Assembly: GCA_012064385.1 (NCBI GenBank)
Contig: QRDG01000419.1
Span: 1,066,643 to 1,130,642 of the forward strand
Origin: Puccinellia tenuiflora
Taxonomy: Eukaryota > Streptophyta > Magnoliopsida > Poales > Poaceae
DNA: 64,000 bases
Direction: 5' to 3'
Position 1 is the stretch's first letter. Each line of letters begins with the position of its first letter. Positions 11,450 through 22,342 of the stretch are shown one piece after another. The notes beneath the pieces are model-generated. The model was not told the origin of the DNA. It searched no databases and worked only from the letters and a program-made list of their open reading frames with translations. A program made the position numbers and the translations under genes.

Positions 11450-11961
11450 TCAAGGTTTTGGTTCCCGAATTTTTATTTTCCCGAGGATGCTCGGGATTCT
11501 CGGTTACCGCGGTAACCAAGAAATCCCGAATGGTTACTGGACAAATTTAAAAATAAAAAATTGAATTTAAATTTTCACAGAAATGGTTATTTAGGCTTTA
11601 AATCCATAGTGGATACATTCTTGATGGCAACCTAGTGGCATGCCTATGTTCGGTGGTGTACGTACTTACCAGGTCGCCGGTACGAACCTTAACTTGTCCT
11701 CCTTATTTTTTTTATATCGTCCACGGAAAGAGAATTCGAACACTGGACCTCGAGGAGGGAACACCACAAGTCCACAACACTACCACCGCACTGCGTCTCC
11801 GAGCTGTCACTAACTAGAGAATATATTATATTTACCAAAGTTTGGGCTTTCAAATTCAAAAAATTCAAAATATCTCGGGACTTTTCGACCGGTAAGGGAA
11901 TTTATCGGGGGTGCACGGGAAACTCGGCTACCGGATTTACCGACCGGTAGCCAAAACCTTA
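11450..11961. mobile_element. Candidate inverted-repeat element
   Basis: The ends are inverted: left AAGGTTTTGGTTCCCGA at 11450, and right, reversed, AAGGTTTTGGCTACCGG ending at 11961. Both ends are rich in CCGGTA or GGTAAC phrases. I could not find a target duplication, so the class is open. Internally, 11630-11760 contains two phrases like tRNA B boxes (GGTACGAACC, and GAATTCGAACA on the other strand), which may be chance. Confidence 0.35.
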
Positions 11962-14900
11962 TGGTTGTATTACCAGATGGCTGATTCTACCAAAGTCTTA
12001 TCCCAACTCGCGAGAACGCACACGGCTGATTTGTTTGGCCATCTTACACACAATTAGAACAGTGGTTTTGACACTCTCAAGAAAAAAACAACAGTGGTTC
12101 TAATTTCACGTCGAATATATTGCCCAAACTGTATGATGATTGATGAAGATATAGAATTAGAATCTTCTCCAATACCCATCTTTGGAGGAAATGAAGCCCT
12201 GTGGTTGATCCAGCTATTTCTCACTTGTGGGCCCGCCTACAGTCATCATGCGATAGGTCGGTTTTATTTTACAGCTGTTTTTTGAGGCGACGATGAGCGG
12301 TCGGTTCACTCGTTGCATGTGGCGGTGGGTTCAATCTTCGACCTAGCTCATGCCTCTCCTCCTCTCATCGTGATTTCACGCCGTCGCCGCCCTGGCTCGC
12401 GCGGCATCCAGCGCCACCGCACCTGCAGCCCTCATCCGCACGGCATCCAACCCCGTCGCCACACGCAGGCAGCGCCGCCGCTGGCCCTTGGGGCTGCTCC
12501 TCGCTGCCCTGCGCCTTCAAATCCCTCTCCGTCCGCGACGGCGGGGAGGCCGTTGTTATGGTGGAGGCCGCCACCCGCGCTCGTGCAGGCTCCTGCTCTC
12601 CTCATCCGCGCGGATGTCCCTTGGGACTGCTCCTCGCTGCCCTGTGCCCTCGCATCCCTCTCTGTCCGCGACGTCGTGGAGATCGTCATCAAGGCGGAGA
12701 ATGAGAGGGAGATGTTGGCGGAGGATCCAGGAAGAAGGGCAAGGTGCCATCGGTGGCGCAGATACTGAAGCACCAGACGGTCACCGCGCCGCTCGATGGC
12801 GTCAAGATCCTCATGGAGCATACTCTGCGCCCTTCTGATCCCGACGGCCCTCTCGGCTAATGTTGCTGGCCTGGGTCTAGGTGGATGACTCATGTTTCTA
12901 ACCCGCGCTTCCTATGTTCGTCTTGCAGACTCACAGTGTGCGTGTTGCGGGTGAGAGCACCAAGAAGGAAATTCAATTCCTGGAGGTAACAATGCAACCC
13001 TCTCTTTGGTTCCGTTCCGTTTCATGTTGCAAATTTAAGAATGATCCAGTGGATGTGAATTGTGATATGGATAACGCAAACGTTTACAAGCTCCAGTAAT
13101 GTAAGTAGAGTCAGAACTGTAGTTTTCAGATACACCACTCAAGGAAATTTTTGAGTTAACTAAGTTCCAATCATTGAGGCATTTTCAGAACATTCTTCCA
13201 TCACATCTGCAGTCATATGCGTGCGAACTGATCAGAAGTAACCAAAACAAAAAGACATTCTCTGAATGGTAAGAAGTAGGTAATCTGGGACTTAAGATAA
13301 AGGGCTTCAGTGGCGATAAATGAGATGAAAGGTGCCAGTACAACACACACTTTCATGTTTCAGAGTCACCAAGTCATGTTTTCCTTTGTGTGGCAAGAGC
13401 TCCAAATCTTCCTCCATCCTAATAATCCTTCCTCTGCTATATTTCCTTTGGGGGATGACGGCAATTTTTGGATGTTTCTCTATACTGAACATTCTCTATG
13501 ATAAGTATGTTGAATATGAGGATCCACACCAGTGTCCTTTGAGGAATAGCTCTCGTGCTTGGCAGTTGTTAGCTCTACACCAAAGATCTCAGCCGTTAGT
13601 AACTCTGCTCAGCCATGTATTGATATGTTTGTTATGGGTCTTTTTGTGTCCATACAGTTACCTGGTCAGAGTTTTATAAGTTAATGTGTTAGAAAATCAG
13701 AACTATGGATAGGCATTGACTAGACAACGACAGGGCATTTAAATGTAATTGAAACTTTGTAATGGTATATTAGTTCAGATACAATAGAATTGAGAGGCTA
13801 GTTTGATTAGTTGAATAGTGTTGACCATGGAATATCTGGGACCCAATTTAACATGTTTCTCTTTATGCCAGCTTAATTTGCTTTTTGATATGGAAATAGT
13901 ACTCACTTCTGCTGGATGAATAGACTTTAGATTTTCACTTCCTAACACAGAGGAGAGGGGTTGATATCCTTGGTTGTCTTTCTCGCGGGTGATACTTGTG
14001 CTCACGTATAAAGAAAATCATGTTATCTGACACATCACCTTTTGTGTAGGCTATGGCAGAGATAGGAATGGAGGAGGGTCTAAAGGGTTACTGGAGACTG
14101 GAACTGGGATTGATGGTCTGACTCTGCGGCCAACTTGTTGTTGGTGGCTCCGTGTGCTTGCTTCCATCTCCTTCGTCGCTTTTAATTTGCATTCGATCTG
14201 TGCTTTTTCGTTATGTTGCCATGGGGGTGGCAGGAGGTGTGCGGTGCTGCTAGCAGGGATTGGGTTTGTTGGAGTGATTCCGCATCAAACTCACTGAGTC
14301 ATGCAGTTCGGTGCTTCTACCTTCTTTGACAGGTGCCTCCAGCTTCGCTTCTGGTTTTCCCTTACTCTCCTTTTATTTTCCAATTTGTGGTGCTACTCTA
14401 GGTTTGTGAACGAAATATAGATCTTCAAATATATCTAGCGTTTTACTTGGGTTCTCCGCCTCCTCTGCTGCCTACCACTGACAGCGGCGACCTTCTCACG
14501 CTCGACCATGGCTCCGCCGCATCTGGTGCTCCTCCCGGCCGATTCCCCATTTCCCCTCCCTCTAGCTTAGATTTTCCTTCTTATTTTCTTCACTGGTGCT
14601 CCTCCCGGCCGATTCCCCTCCCCTAGCTTTGATTTTTCTCCATTGGTGCTCTGTTGTGTTGAGATTGGTCCCCTGCGACGAGGCTTCCACGTGCCTCTGC
14701 TGCTAGAGAAAAGCTCCTGGGCTGGAGGCCCTCAATTGCCGCATGGAATTGTCGATCTCAAAAAGTAGCCATATAAAGATACATACAAGGGTAGTATAAT
14801 ATATGTATATGGCGTTGTAGTGTTGAAGTATATTCAGAGTTCACTAAACCTGTTGTATGTAACGTTCTCTTGTAACTCTGATCCTGTGCACGCACACGAT

Positions 14901-15197
14901 CACATGTTTATAACTCTGATGTATTTATATGTGTCGATACAGTAATACAGAGTGTGGTGAATTTTGTAATTCAGCTTGTACAGGAGGAATATTATTTTTC
15001 ATACACGTAGATAATTTTATATTGCCTAAACTTAACAAAACATTCAATTCCATGGTTTGTACGTCCAAACAGGAATTGGAATTGGGTGCCGCCCTTTGAT
15101 TCCAACAGCGAATACCATAAACATCCAAACAACAGAATTGGAATAGGAGGCCAATTCCTTTCCATGTTGGATTTGAAATTCCAGTCCAATTCAATTC
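11962..15197. other. Intergenic region with gene-like fragments
   Basis: At 12300-12850 the sequence is GC-rich and contains a 133-bp tandem duplication: the GCTCCTCGCTGCCCTG to GTCCGCGACG block near 12498 recurs near 12631. One frame near 12725-12860 reads KKGKVPSVAQILKHQTV and continues open. At 12930-12986 an exon-like piece reads THSVRVAGESTKKEIQFLE between an AG acceptor (CTTGCAG) and a GTAACA donor. I do not recognise the protein. A 44-bp phrase repeats near 14520-14640. The pattern fits a decayed gene or gene fragments. The last ~250 bases are the left flank of the CACTA insertion. Confidence 0.35.
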
Positions 15198-15233
15198 CGA
15201 CACTACCAGGAAAAGCATTATAGGGAGGTTGCC

Positions 15234-15650
15234 TATCTGTGGCGCACCCTTAATCTATGCGCCACAAAAAAATATTCTGTGGCGCATGGCTGTAGATGCG
15301 CCACTGAAATTTGAACATTCTGTGGCGCATCCTTAGCCCATGCGCCACATAATATCAACTTTCTGTGGTGCACTGCACGCCATGCGCCACAGAAAGGGAG
15401 ACTTCTGTGGCGCACCACTCTTCATGCGCCACAGAATACGCGTGGGCCCCACCTTCAATCAGTGGGCCGTGGTCCATCTCGGCCTTTTCTGTGGCGCACC
15501 GTGGCTGGTGCGCCACAGAAATTCATCTTTCTGTGGCGCATGGAGAAGGATGCGCCACAGAAAGTTGAATTTCTGTGGCGCACTAGCCACGGTGCGCCAC
15601 AGAATAGCTACTTTCTGTGGCGCATGAGGGCCCGTGCGCCACAGAATGTG
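15234..15650. repeat. Left subterminal repeats of the CACTA element
   Basis: Eighteen half-sites of the 12-bp motif TTCTGTGGCGCA lie here as nine head-to-head pairs, each separated by about 8-12 bases. In En/Spm such motifs are the binding sites of the TNPA protein, which brings the ends together and regulates the promoter; by analogy this is the probable role here. The short open frames crossing the array are products of the repeat and are not genes. Confidence 0.85.
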
Positions 15651-15948
15651 GACGCCCAGATCTACAAAAAGGTGGTAGACCACCTTTCCCCATGTGACCC
15701 CCCTTCTTCTTCCTAGCTCCCATCTTACTAACCCGAGCTCCTTCTCTCTCCCATGCCATTTTGACCATCCTATTCTCCATTATTTGTTATTAAACCTACC
15801 ACAATTTGATATATAATTGGTGAGGACTTGGGGAGAGTCTCCATATATATTCTCCTCCTCTCTTTTTGTCCACTATTTTCTCTCCATCACCACACACTCT
15901 CTCTCATCGATCACGGTCACGTCTCGGCAACGGATCTAGATCTACAAG

Positions 15949-16285
15949 GTGGGTATTGGTGTATGGATGTTTGTTGAAGGCATGAGAAACTTGTCGGCGG
16001 GCGATTTACACGTATATGCATGAAACTTGTGTGTGTGGTTTGATTGAATCTTTGCATGTTGTAGCTTGCGCCGGCGTGGTGCATGGATGTTTGCCGAAAT
16101 GTTGATTCATTTCCATTTCGGTGAATTTTTGCACCACTCATATGTCCTACTTTTAGGGGAAGTCATGCCGAATTTTTCCGTCGAACATTTCCGACTTCCC
16201 GCATGAGAAGCTTGTATGTGTGTGAGCATGTTGCGATTACTTAATTCTAATTAATAACACATACTCTATATGTATACCGCGTAGG
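15949..16285 (+). other. Probable 5' UTR intron of the tnp2 gene
   Basis: A donor at ACAAG|GTGGGTATT (15949) and an acceptor at CCGCGTAG (ends 16285) bracket the stretch just before the ATG at 16291. A TATATAT sequence near 15845 could be the promoter of this transcription unit. The intron contains a block (about 16100-16180) with counterparts in the leader of the second gene of the element. Confidence 0.45.
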
Positions 16286-16290
16286 CGACC

Positions 16291-19200
16291 ATGGTCATCA
16301 AGATGAGCTCCGGTCGAATCGACAACTACAAGGAAGAAGCGAAGGCGGAAATGAGACGGTGCAACGGGCGCCAGATACGATGTCCGTGTCGAAGTTGCAA
16401 ACTTGTGAGATGGATCGACCCTGATTCCGAACAATTGGAGGAACACCTGCTCAGGCGCGGTTTCATGCAAGGCTTCAACCAAGCGCCGACAGCAAATGCT
16501 GCGCCTGAAGACGAGGGCGGGCAAGATGATCGTGACGACGGAGATGCCGACATACATGGTCATGATTGTGGTGGAGAAGACGTTGACACGCCGCAGAGCT
16601 CGCTAATGTCGGCCTTGATGGATTCTCATGTTCAAGAACTCCTCCTGAAGAACGCGAACACCGATAGAGAGAAAGCCAAGCTGGCGCAAACGGAGATAGA
16701 CGGGAATACTCCGTTGTATCCTGGGTGTCGGCCACAGGATACGCGCTTGCAAGTAACGCTTGATGCTCTGGAGATGAAGTCGGAGAACAAATGGACCGAT
16801 GCGAGCTTCAACAAGAACATGCAATTCTTCCACGAGCGTCTTCCCGAGGGGAACACATTGCCAACTAGTATCGAGGAGGCCAAGAAAGTCGTTTGCCCTC
16901 TTGACCTACCGCACGTTAAATACCACGCCTGCGTCAATGATTGCGCAATTTATCGGGGCGAGTACGAGGACCGAACCACATGTCCGGTGTGCGGCCAAGG
17001 ACGGTACAAGAGCCGTGGGAAGAAAGTTCCTCAAAAAGTGGTATGGTATTTTTATATCACTCCCCGTCTGCAGCGGTACTTCGTGGACCCTAAGGAAGCA
17101 AAGCTCATGCAATGGCACGCGGAAAGGGAGAAGCCCGAAGAAGATCCGGAGAAGGGCAGGATCCTTACACACCCTTCAGACGCTAGCCAGTGGCAAGAGT
17201 TGGACGCCGTCGCCAATTTCGGAGGCGATGCAAGGAACGTCAGGCTCGGTATGAGCACCGATGGACTCAATCCGTTCGGTAACCAGAGTAGCACGCATAG
17301 CACCTGGCCCGTGTTTGTATGGCCTTACAACCTTCCCCCGTGGTTGTGCACGAAGCAAAGGTATATACACATGAGTATTCTCATTCAGGGGCCGAAACAA
17401 GCAGGTGTCCACATACATACGTATCTCGCGCTGTTGAAAGAGGAGTTAGCCACGTTGTGGACGACGCCAGTCCGTACGTGGGATGCCTACACTGGAGATT
17501 ATTTCCCCATGAGAGCCGCGTTGCTCACGACGGTGCAGGACTATCCTGGTTGCGCATATGTATCTGGCCAGGTAGGCCACGGATTCTGCGCATGTGTCAG
17601 GTGCATGGATAGGACCCCCGCATCTCCAGCTACCAAGGAATCCCGGGTCTTCGAAAACTATGTACCCAGGGGCTCGAAGGTGGCTTCGCATGGATCACCC
17701 GTGGAGAAAACGCGGTGACCTGTTCAATGGTAAAGAGGAGCTCGACGGAGCCCCGAGCCCAAGGAGCGGCACAGAAATCGACGAGTTGTTGAGAAATTGT
17801 GAGGAGTGCCCCGCGTCGGGAAAGAAACGACCGAAGGTAGATCCGCTGCTGGGTGTATGGAAAGCGAGGTCTGTTTTCCACGACTTGCCGTACTGGAAGG
17901 TCCTCAAGACGCCACATAGCCTCGATATGATGCACATTACGAAGAATGTCACTGAGAGTCTGCTTGGCACTCTTTCCAACATGCCGGAAAAGACCAAGGA
18001 TGGGACAAAAGCAAGATACGATCTGAAATGCCTTGGTGTCAGGAAAGATCTTCAGGCCCCCGATAGTGATGACGACGACGATGGTGATGATGATCAGACT
18101 GAAGGGACTCAAGGTCACCGCAAAAGGCTAAAGAGGAACACGGTGGTGCTTCCCGCTACGTGCTTCACTATGAGTCTGGAGGAGCTCGAGCAGTTTTACA
18201 GGTGTCTTGTAGGAGTCAAATTTCCTCATGGTTACGCGGGGAAGATAAGCAGATATATGGACGCAACGAAGAAGAGGTTTACCGGGATGAAGTCTCACGA
18301 TTGTCACGTGCTGATGACGCAGATACTTTCCGTTGCGATTCGAGGGATAATGGACGAGCATGTCCGTGATACGTTGCTTGCTCTTTGCAACTTTTTTGAC
18401 GTCATCAACAGGAAGACGATCGGTGTGAGGCAGCTCGACCGGCTACAGGAAGAGATCGTGCTGATACTATGCGAGCTAGAGATTTACTTTCCGCCCTCAT
18501 TCTTCGATATCTGCGTGCATCTCCTTCTGCATGTCGTTGATGACATCAGGCAGCTCGGACCAACGTTCATGCACTACATGATGCCATTCGAAAGGATGAA
18601 CGGTGTCATGAAAGGATACGTCCGCAATAGGTCCCATCCAGACGCAAGCATAGCCAAGGGCTTTCTAACCTACGAGTGCATCTCCTTCTGCCAGAATTAT
18701 CTAAGCACCGAGAACCAGGATGTTGGTCTGCCCACGAGGAAACACTTCGGCAGGCTCAATGGATATGGTCACCGAGAGGGCAGCAGCACAACCTTTGTCA
18801 GCATGCAGGGTCAAAAGGACGACTTTGACAGGGCTCACCGGGTCGCGCTACAACACTTACAGTTGATCGAAACTTGGGTGGAACAGCACAAATGCTTACT
18901 CGAGCAAGATTACATCAAACTAGGCCGACCGAGGAAGAAGGGAGACGTAACCAGAGCGCACAACTCTACCTTCACGCGTTGGTTCAAGCAAAAGCAACTG
19001 GAGCTAGCAAAGAAGAAAGCACCATCTACGGAAGATGAAAGACTCATATTCTCCTTATCACTGGGTCCCTCGCACAACGTAAAGACCTATCAGGCGTACG
19101 ACATCAACGGCTACAGATTCTACACCGAGGAAAAGGACAACAAGTCAGAATATCAAAACTCAGGAGTAACTATGCTATCCTACGGCGATGAGGAGGCTAC

Positions 19201-19681
19201 TGTCAAGGAAAGATACTTCGGAAGGATTGAGGACATATGGGAGCTCAACTACTGTGGAGAGTTGGTGCCAATGTTCCGTGTAAGATGGGCCAAGGACATC
19301 GTCAAAGAAGGCCGGTATTTCACCACCATGGTAATACCCGATGCCAAATCGAAGAACGCCTCCGCGAAAAATGAGCCATGGGTACTTGCTAGCCAAGTCG
19401 AGCAATGCTTTTTCATTACCGACCCGTCAAAGCCTAGCCGTGTTGTCGTGAGGAGGGGCAAGAGGAGCATCATCGGAATGGAAGGAGGCGCCACCGAGCA
19501 AGACTTGGACAACGAGCCAAAGATCAAGGAGGAATTCGACAAGTTCTTCGACATGCCTACTAGTAGTACACAAAGAAGGAAGACCTCCATACCTACTAAA
19601 GGTTGTCCGTTCACGCGAAGAAATCTCAAGGTCACCGGCCTAAAGTTTTCAACCGCGAAGAAGGGAAAGAAGAGAAAGTAG
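16291..19681 (+). pseudogene. CACTA tnp2-type transposase with a frameshift
   Basis: This is the DDE-type transposase of the element, which would cut and paste DNA in the nucleus. Frame 1 (16291-17718) has an N-terminal transposase-associated domain (CPCRSCKL, then HLLRRGFMQGF). The tnp2 core follows: the zinc-finger-like CPVCGQGRYK, GDARNVRLGMSTDGLNPFG, WPYNLPPWLCTKQ and GHGFCACVRCMDRT. Frame 2 (17594-19681) continues from the same conserved position with GSSKTMYPGARRWLRMDHPW. It then carries a DUF4218-like region (LPATCFTMSLEELEQFY to FMHYMMPFERMNG) and a DUF4216-like region (YGRIEDIWEL-type, here YFGRIEDIWELNY), and ends in a basic GKKRK tail. The frames meet at a C5 run (17615-17619) where one extra base accounts for the shift, so about 1,130 residues are broken near residue 441. 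An intron or sequencing error at the run cannot be excluded. Confidence 0.88.
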
Positions 19682-19779
19682 CTCGCGGAACCGAGACGGA
19701 GAAGCGACTTTTTTGGTGTATTTAATTTGTATGTATCATCATGAATATGTATCATCATGAATATGTGTGTGAGACAATG

Positions 19780-19975
19780 CAAGAGACTTATGCATGTATT
19801 CAATGAACTAAATATGTATGAGACATATAAATTGTGTGTATTTTCTGAACCAAACTTAACCAAAAAAAACTTAAAAAAAAAGTTCAGGAAAAAGTTTTAT
19901 GAGACATATAAATTGTGTGTATTTTCTCAACCAAACTTAACCAAAAAAAACTTAAAAAAAGTTTTAAAAAACTGA
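19780..19975 (+). repeat. Tandem ~85-bp duplication after the tnp2 gene
   Basis: The block ATGAGACATATAAATTGTG...AACCAAACTTAACCAAAAAAAACTT occurs twice in a row, starting near 19818 and 19901. It lies in the 3' region of the transposase gene. Nothing coding is seen. Confidence 0.7.
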
Positions 19976-19976
19976 G

Positions 19977-20050
19977 GCAGCCAGGATTCGAACCTGACTG
20001 CCCCAAGTTTTTTACAGGTGTGATAGCCACTGGGCTATGTTGCTGTGCTT
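19977..20050 (-). other. tRNA-like sequence inside the CACTA element
   Basis: On the minus strand the sequence has an A-box-like TAGCCCAGTGG (20027-20037) and, 32 bases on, a perfect B-box-like GGTTCGAATCC (19984-19994) inside the self-complementary arm GTCAGGTTCGAATCCTGGC. The acceptor and anticodon arms do not form a normal tRNA, so it is more like a SINE head or tRNA relic than a working tRNA gene. Confidence 0.5.
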
Positions 20051-20093
20051 GCACAGAACAGGCAGCAGAGTGTTTTAGCATTTCAGGCCAAAG

Positions 20094-20222
20094 CATTCTG
20101 TGGCGCATGTGAGTTGGCGTGCGCCACAGAAATCTAGAATTCTGTGGCGCACGGGACAGGGGATGCGCCACAGAATTCCCTATTTCTGTGGCGCACGCCC
20201 GCTCACATGCGCCACAGAATTT
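20094..20222. repeat. Internal cluster of CACTA subterminal motifs
   Basis: Three inverted pairs of TTCTGTGGCGCA lie about 4.9 kb from the left end, between the two genes of the element. They use the same 12-bp motif and similar spacing as the end clusters, but no CACTA terminus is adjacent. They are followed by a GC- and CT-rich leader and then the second gene, so they probably sit in that gene's promoter. Confidence 0.85.
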
Positions 20223-21237
20223 TTCGCGGCCACTTACATGTGGGGCCGCCCCGCGCTGCCCCATTCTTCTCAAAATTTCCCAGTCGTCTCCCTAACTTCT
20301 CGCACGCGCAACCCTGCACCTCTCGCCGGCGATCACCCTTCCACCCCTCGCCGTCGACGCCGCCACAGCTCCCCGACACCGGCCGCCCCTGCGCCCTTCG
20401 ACGCCCTGCTCCCCTACACCCTCGGACCGGCGGAGCGCGGAGGACCTCGATGCCGAGCGCGCCTAACCGGCCTGCCACAGCACCTCGACGCCGCGCGGGG
20501 CACCTCGACGTCGCCGCCCCTCCCCGAGATTAGCTGCCCTTCCCCTTTCTCTCTCGAGCCCTCCCCTCCCCTCCCCTGCCCTCCCTGCCCTCCCCTCCCC
20601 TCCCCTGCCCTCCCGTCCCAGCATGCACACTAGGTGCTTGTGTTAATGCATCCCCCATGACAGCCCAAGGTCCAGAGCATACAGCCCTCCCCTCCCCTGC
20701 CCTCTCCACTCCCCTGCCCTCCCCTCCCCTGCCCTCCCATCCCAGCATGCACACTAGGTGCTTGTGTTAATGCATGAATTGTTTGTCCAAATTGAACACT
20801 ATAGCCTCGACGCCGTCCCCTGCGCAGGTCTATCTCCTCCCTCCTCCCTCCTCTTTCCCTGCCATCTTCCTCCTCCTCCCTGCTCTCTACCGAACTATGC
20901 ACTCTAGGTGCTTGTGGAAATGCGTGTGTGTCTAACTTCAAATTTTTGAATACAACAAGGCACGAAAATGATGTCTAGTAGATTCAGGATGAAAAGTTGG
21001 GTCTAGGGAAAGTAGTCTCACATTTTTCTGAATTTATTTGGCCTTATTTTAATTGAATTTGCAAAATGTCCAGAACTGAACTTTTGAAATAACTCCAATT
21101 TGAACATAACTTGATGAGGTTTTTGCACAGGTAGGTCCTATATGACCATAGGCAGTTCAGGGAATTTTATCCAAATTTTCAGAAAAACTTTTATTCACTA
21201 AATAGTTTAAGATTCATTTCTGCCCTTTTGAAAAGAA

Positions 21238-21860
21238 ACAGTGTAGATTAGCCCCCTTTGCATGCAAATTTTGGTTAATCTGCTCCACCAAATTTTGTAA
21301 ACTTCATATCATTAGAAAGAGCTAAACCTATAGATTCATAGGAATCAATTGTTTGTCCAAATTAAACAATATAAAAGACTAAATCATGTAGGCCAAAATG
21401 CTATGTTTTATCTGTTTTCTGAAAAACCTGAAGAAACTGCTAAGTCTGAAAAACAGTGTAGATTAGCCCCCTTTGCGTGCAAATTCTGGTTAATCTGCTC
21501 CACCAAATTTTGTAAACTTCATATCATTAGAAAAAGCTAAACCTATAGATTCATAGGCATCAATTGTTTGTCCAAATTAAACACTGTAACAGACTAGATC
21601 ATGTAGGCCAAAATGCTATGTTTTATCTGTTTTCTGAAAAACCTGAAGAAACTGCTAAGTCTGAAAAACAGTGTAGATTAGCCCCCTTTGCATGCAAATT
21701 CTGGTTAATCTGCTCCACCAAATTTTGTAAACTTAATATCATTAGAAAGAGCTAAACCTATAGATTCATAGGCATCAATTGTTTGTCCAAATTAAACAAT
21801 ATAACCGACTAAATCATGTAGGCCAAAATGCTATGTTTTATCTGTTTTCTGGAAAACCTG
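21238..21860 (+). repeat. 215-bp tandem repeat, about 2.9 copies
   Basis: The block starting GTGTAGATTAGCCCCCTTTG at 21241 recurs at 21456 and 21671 with very few differences. Each copy includes a CACCAAATTTTGTAAACTT block and ATGTAGGCCAAAATGCTATG. It lies upstream of the second CACTA gene. Small identical open frames inside the units reflect the repetition. Confidence 0.9.
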
Positions 21861-22154
21861 AATTTAACCTAGATTTATGAACTATGCAGTTTGAAGAGGA
21901 GAGACCTCGACGGTACCCGCCACCGCCGCCACCGGAGGAGCTCGTCGACAAGTGGTGAGAAATTATGGATGTGTTGTGAATGGTGTTGATGGATATATGT
22001 GTGTCCACGACCATCGTGTCGTTGTTGTTTGTGCTCCGACCATCGTGTCGTCGAGATGTTGATAGTATTTCAGAAATGCTTATGCAGGTACCCCGTGAGG
22101 CCCTTGAGATTGCCGGAACGTCGATTAACTTCCGTTCCGGCAAATTCGGGTACT

Positions 22155-22237
22155 CCATATGTCCCTTTTTTAGCAAAGGTCATGCCGAAATTTTTCGTGA
22201 ATTTGGCATGACTTTGCTAAAAAAAAGGGACATATGG
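22155..22237. other. Long hairpin in the leader of the second CACTA gene
   Basis: The left arm CCATATGTCCCTTTTTTAGC (from 22155, continuing AAAGGTCATGCC) is the near-perfect reverse complement of the right arm 22205-22237, which starts GGCATGACTTTGC and ends GGGACATATGG. The arms are about 32 bases, with partial pairing continuing inwards to a short loop. It lies about 105 bases before the ATG at 22343. Confidence 0.85.
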
Positions 22238-22342
22238 GGTATTGCGACTAATGCATGGGCCGGGGTATCTTAGTACTAAATTAAGTGATGTTTTTTTATA
22301 TTTATTGTACTAACTTTTTCCTCTTTTTAATGAAGTGCAAAC

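Noticed and set aside
15234..15650. CRISPR-like appearance of regularly spaced short repeats
   Set aside because: The repeats are inverted pairs, the DNA is eukaryotic, and the motif belongs to CACTA subterminal regions.
15340..15716. Overlapping small open frames rich in Ser-Val-Ala-His and Met-Arg-His-Arg
   Set aside because: They are translations of the TTCTGTGGCGCA repeat array and repeat at each cluster; they are not genes.
20530..20941. Glu-Gly-Arg-rich minus-strand frames
   Set aside because: They translate the CCTCCCCTGCCCTCCC minisatellite in the CACTA leader.
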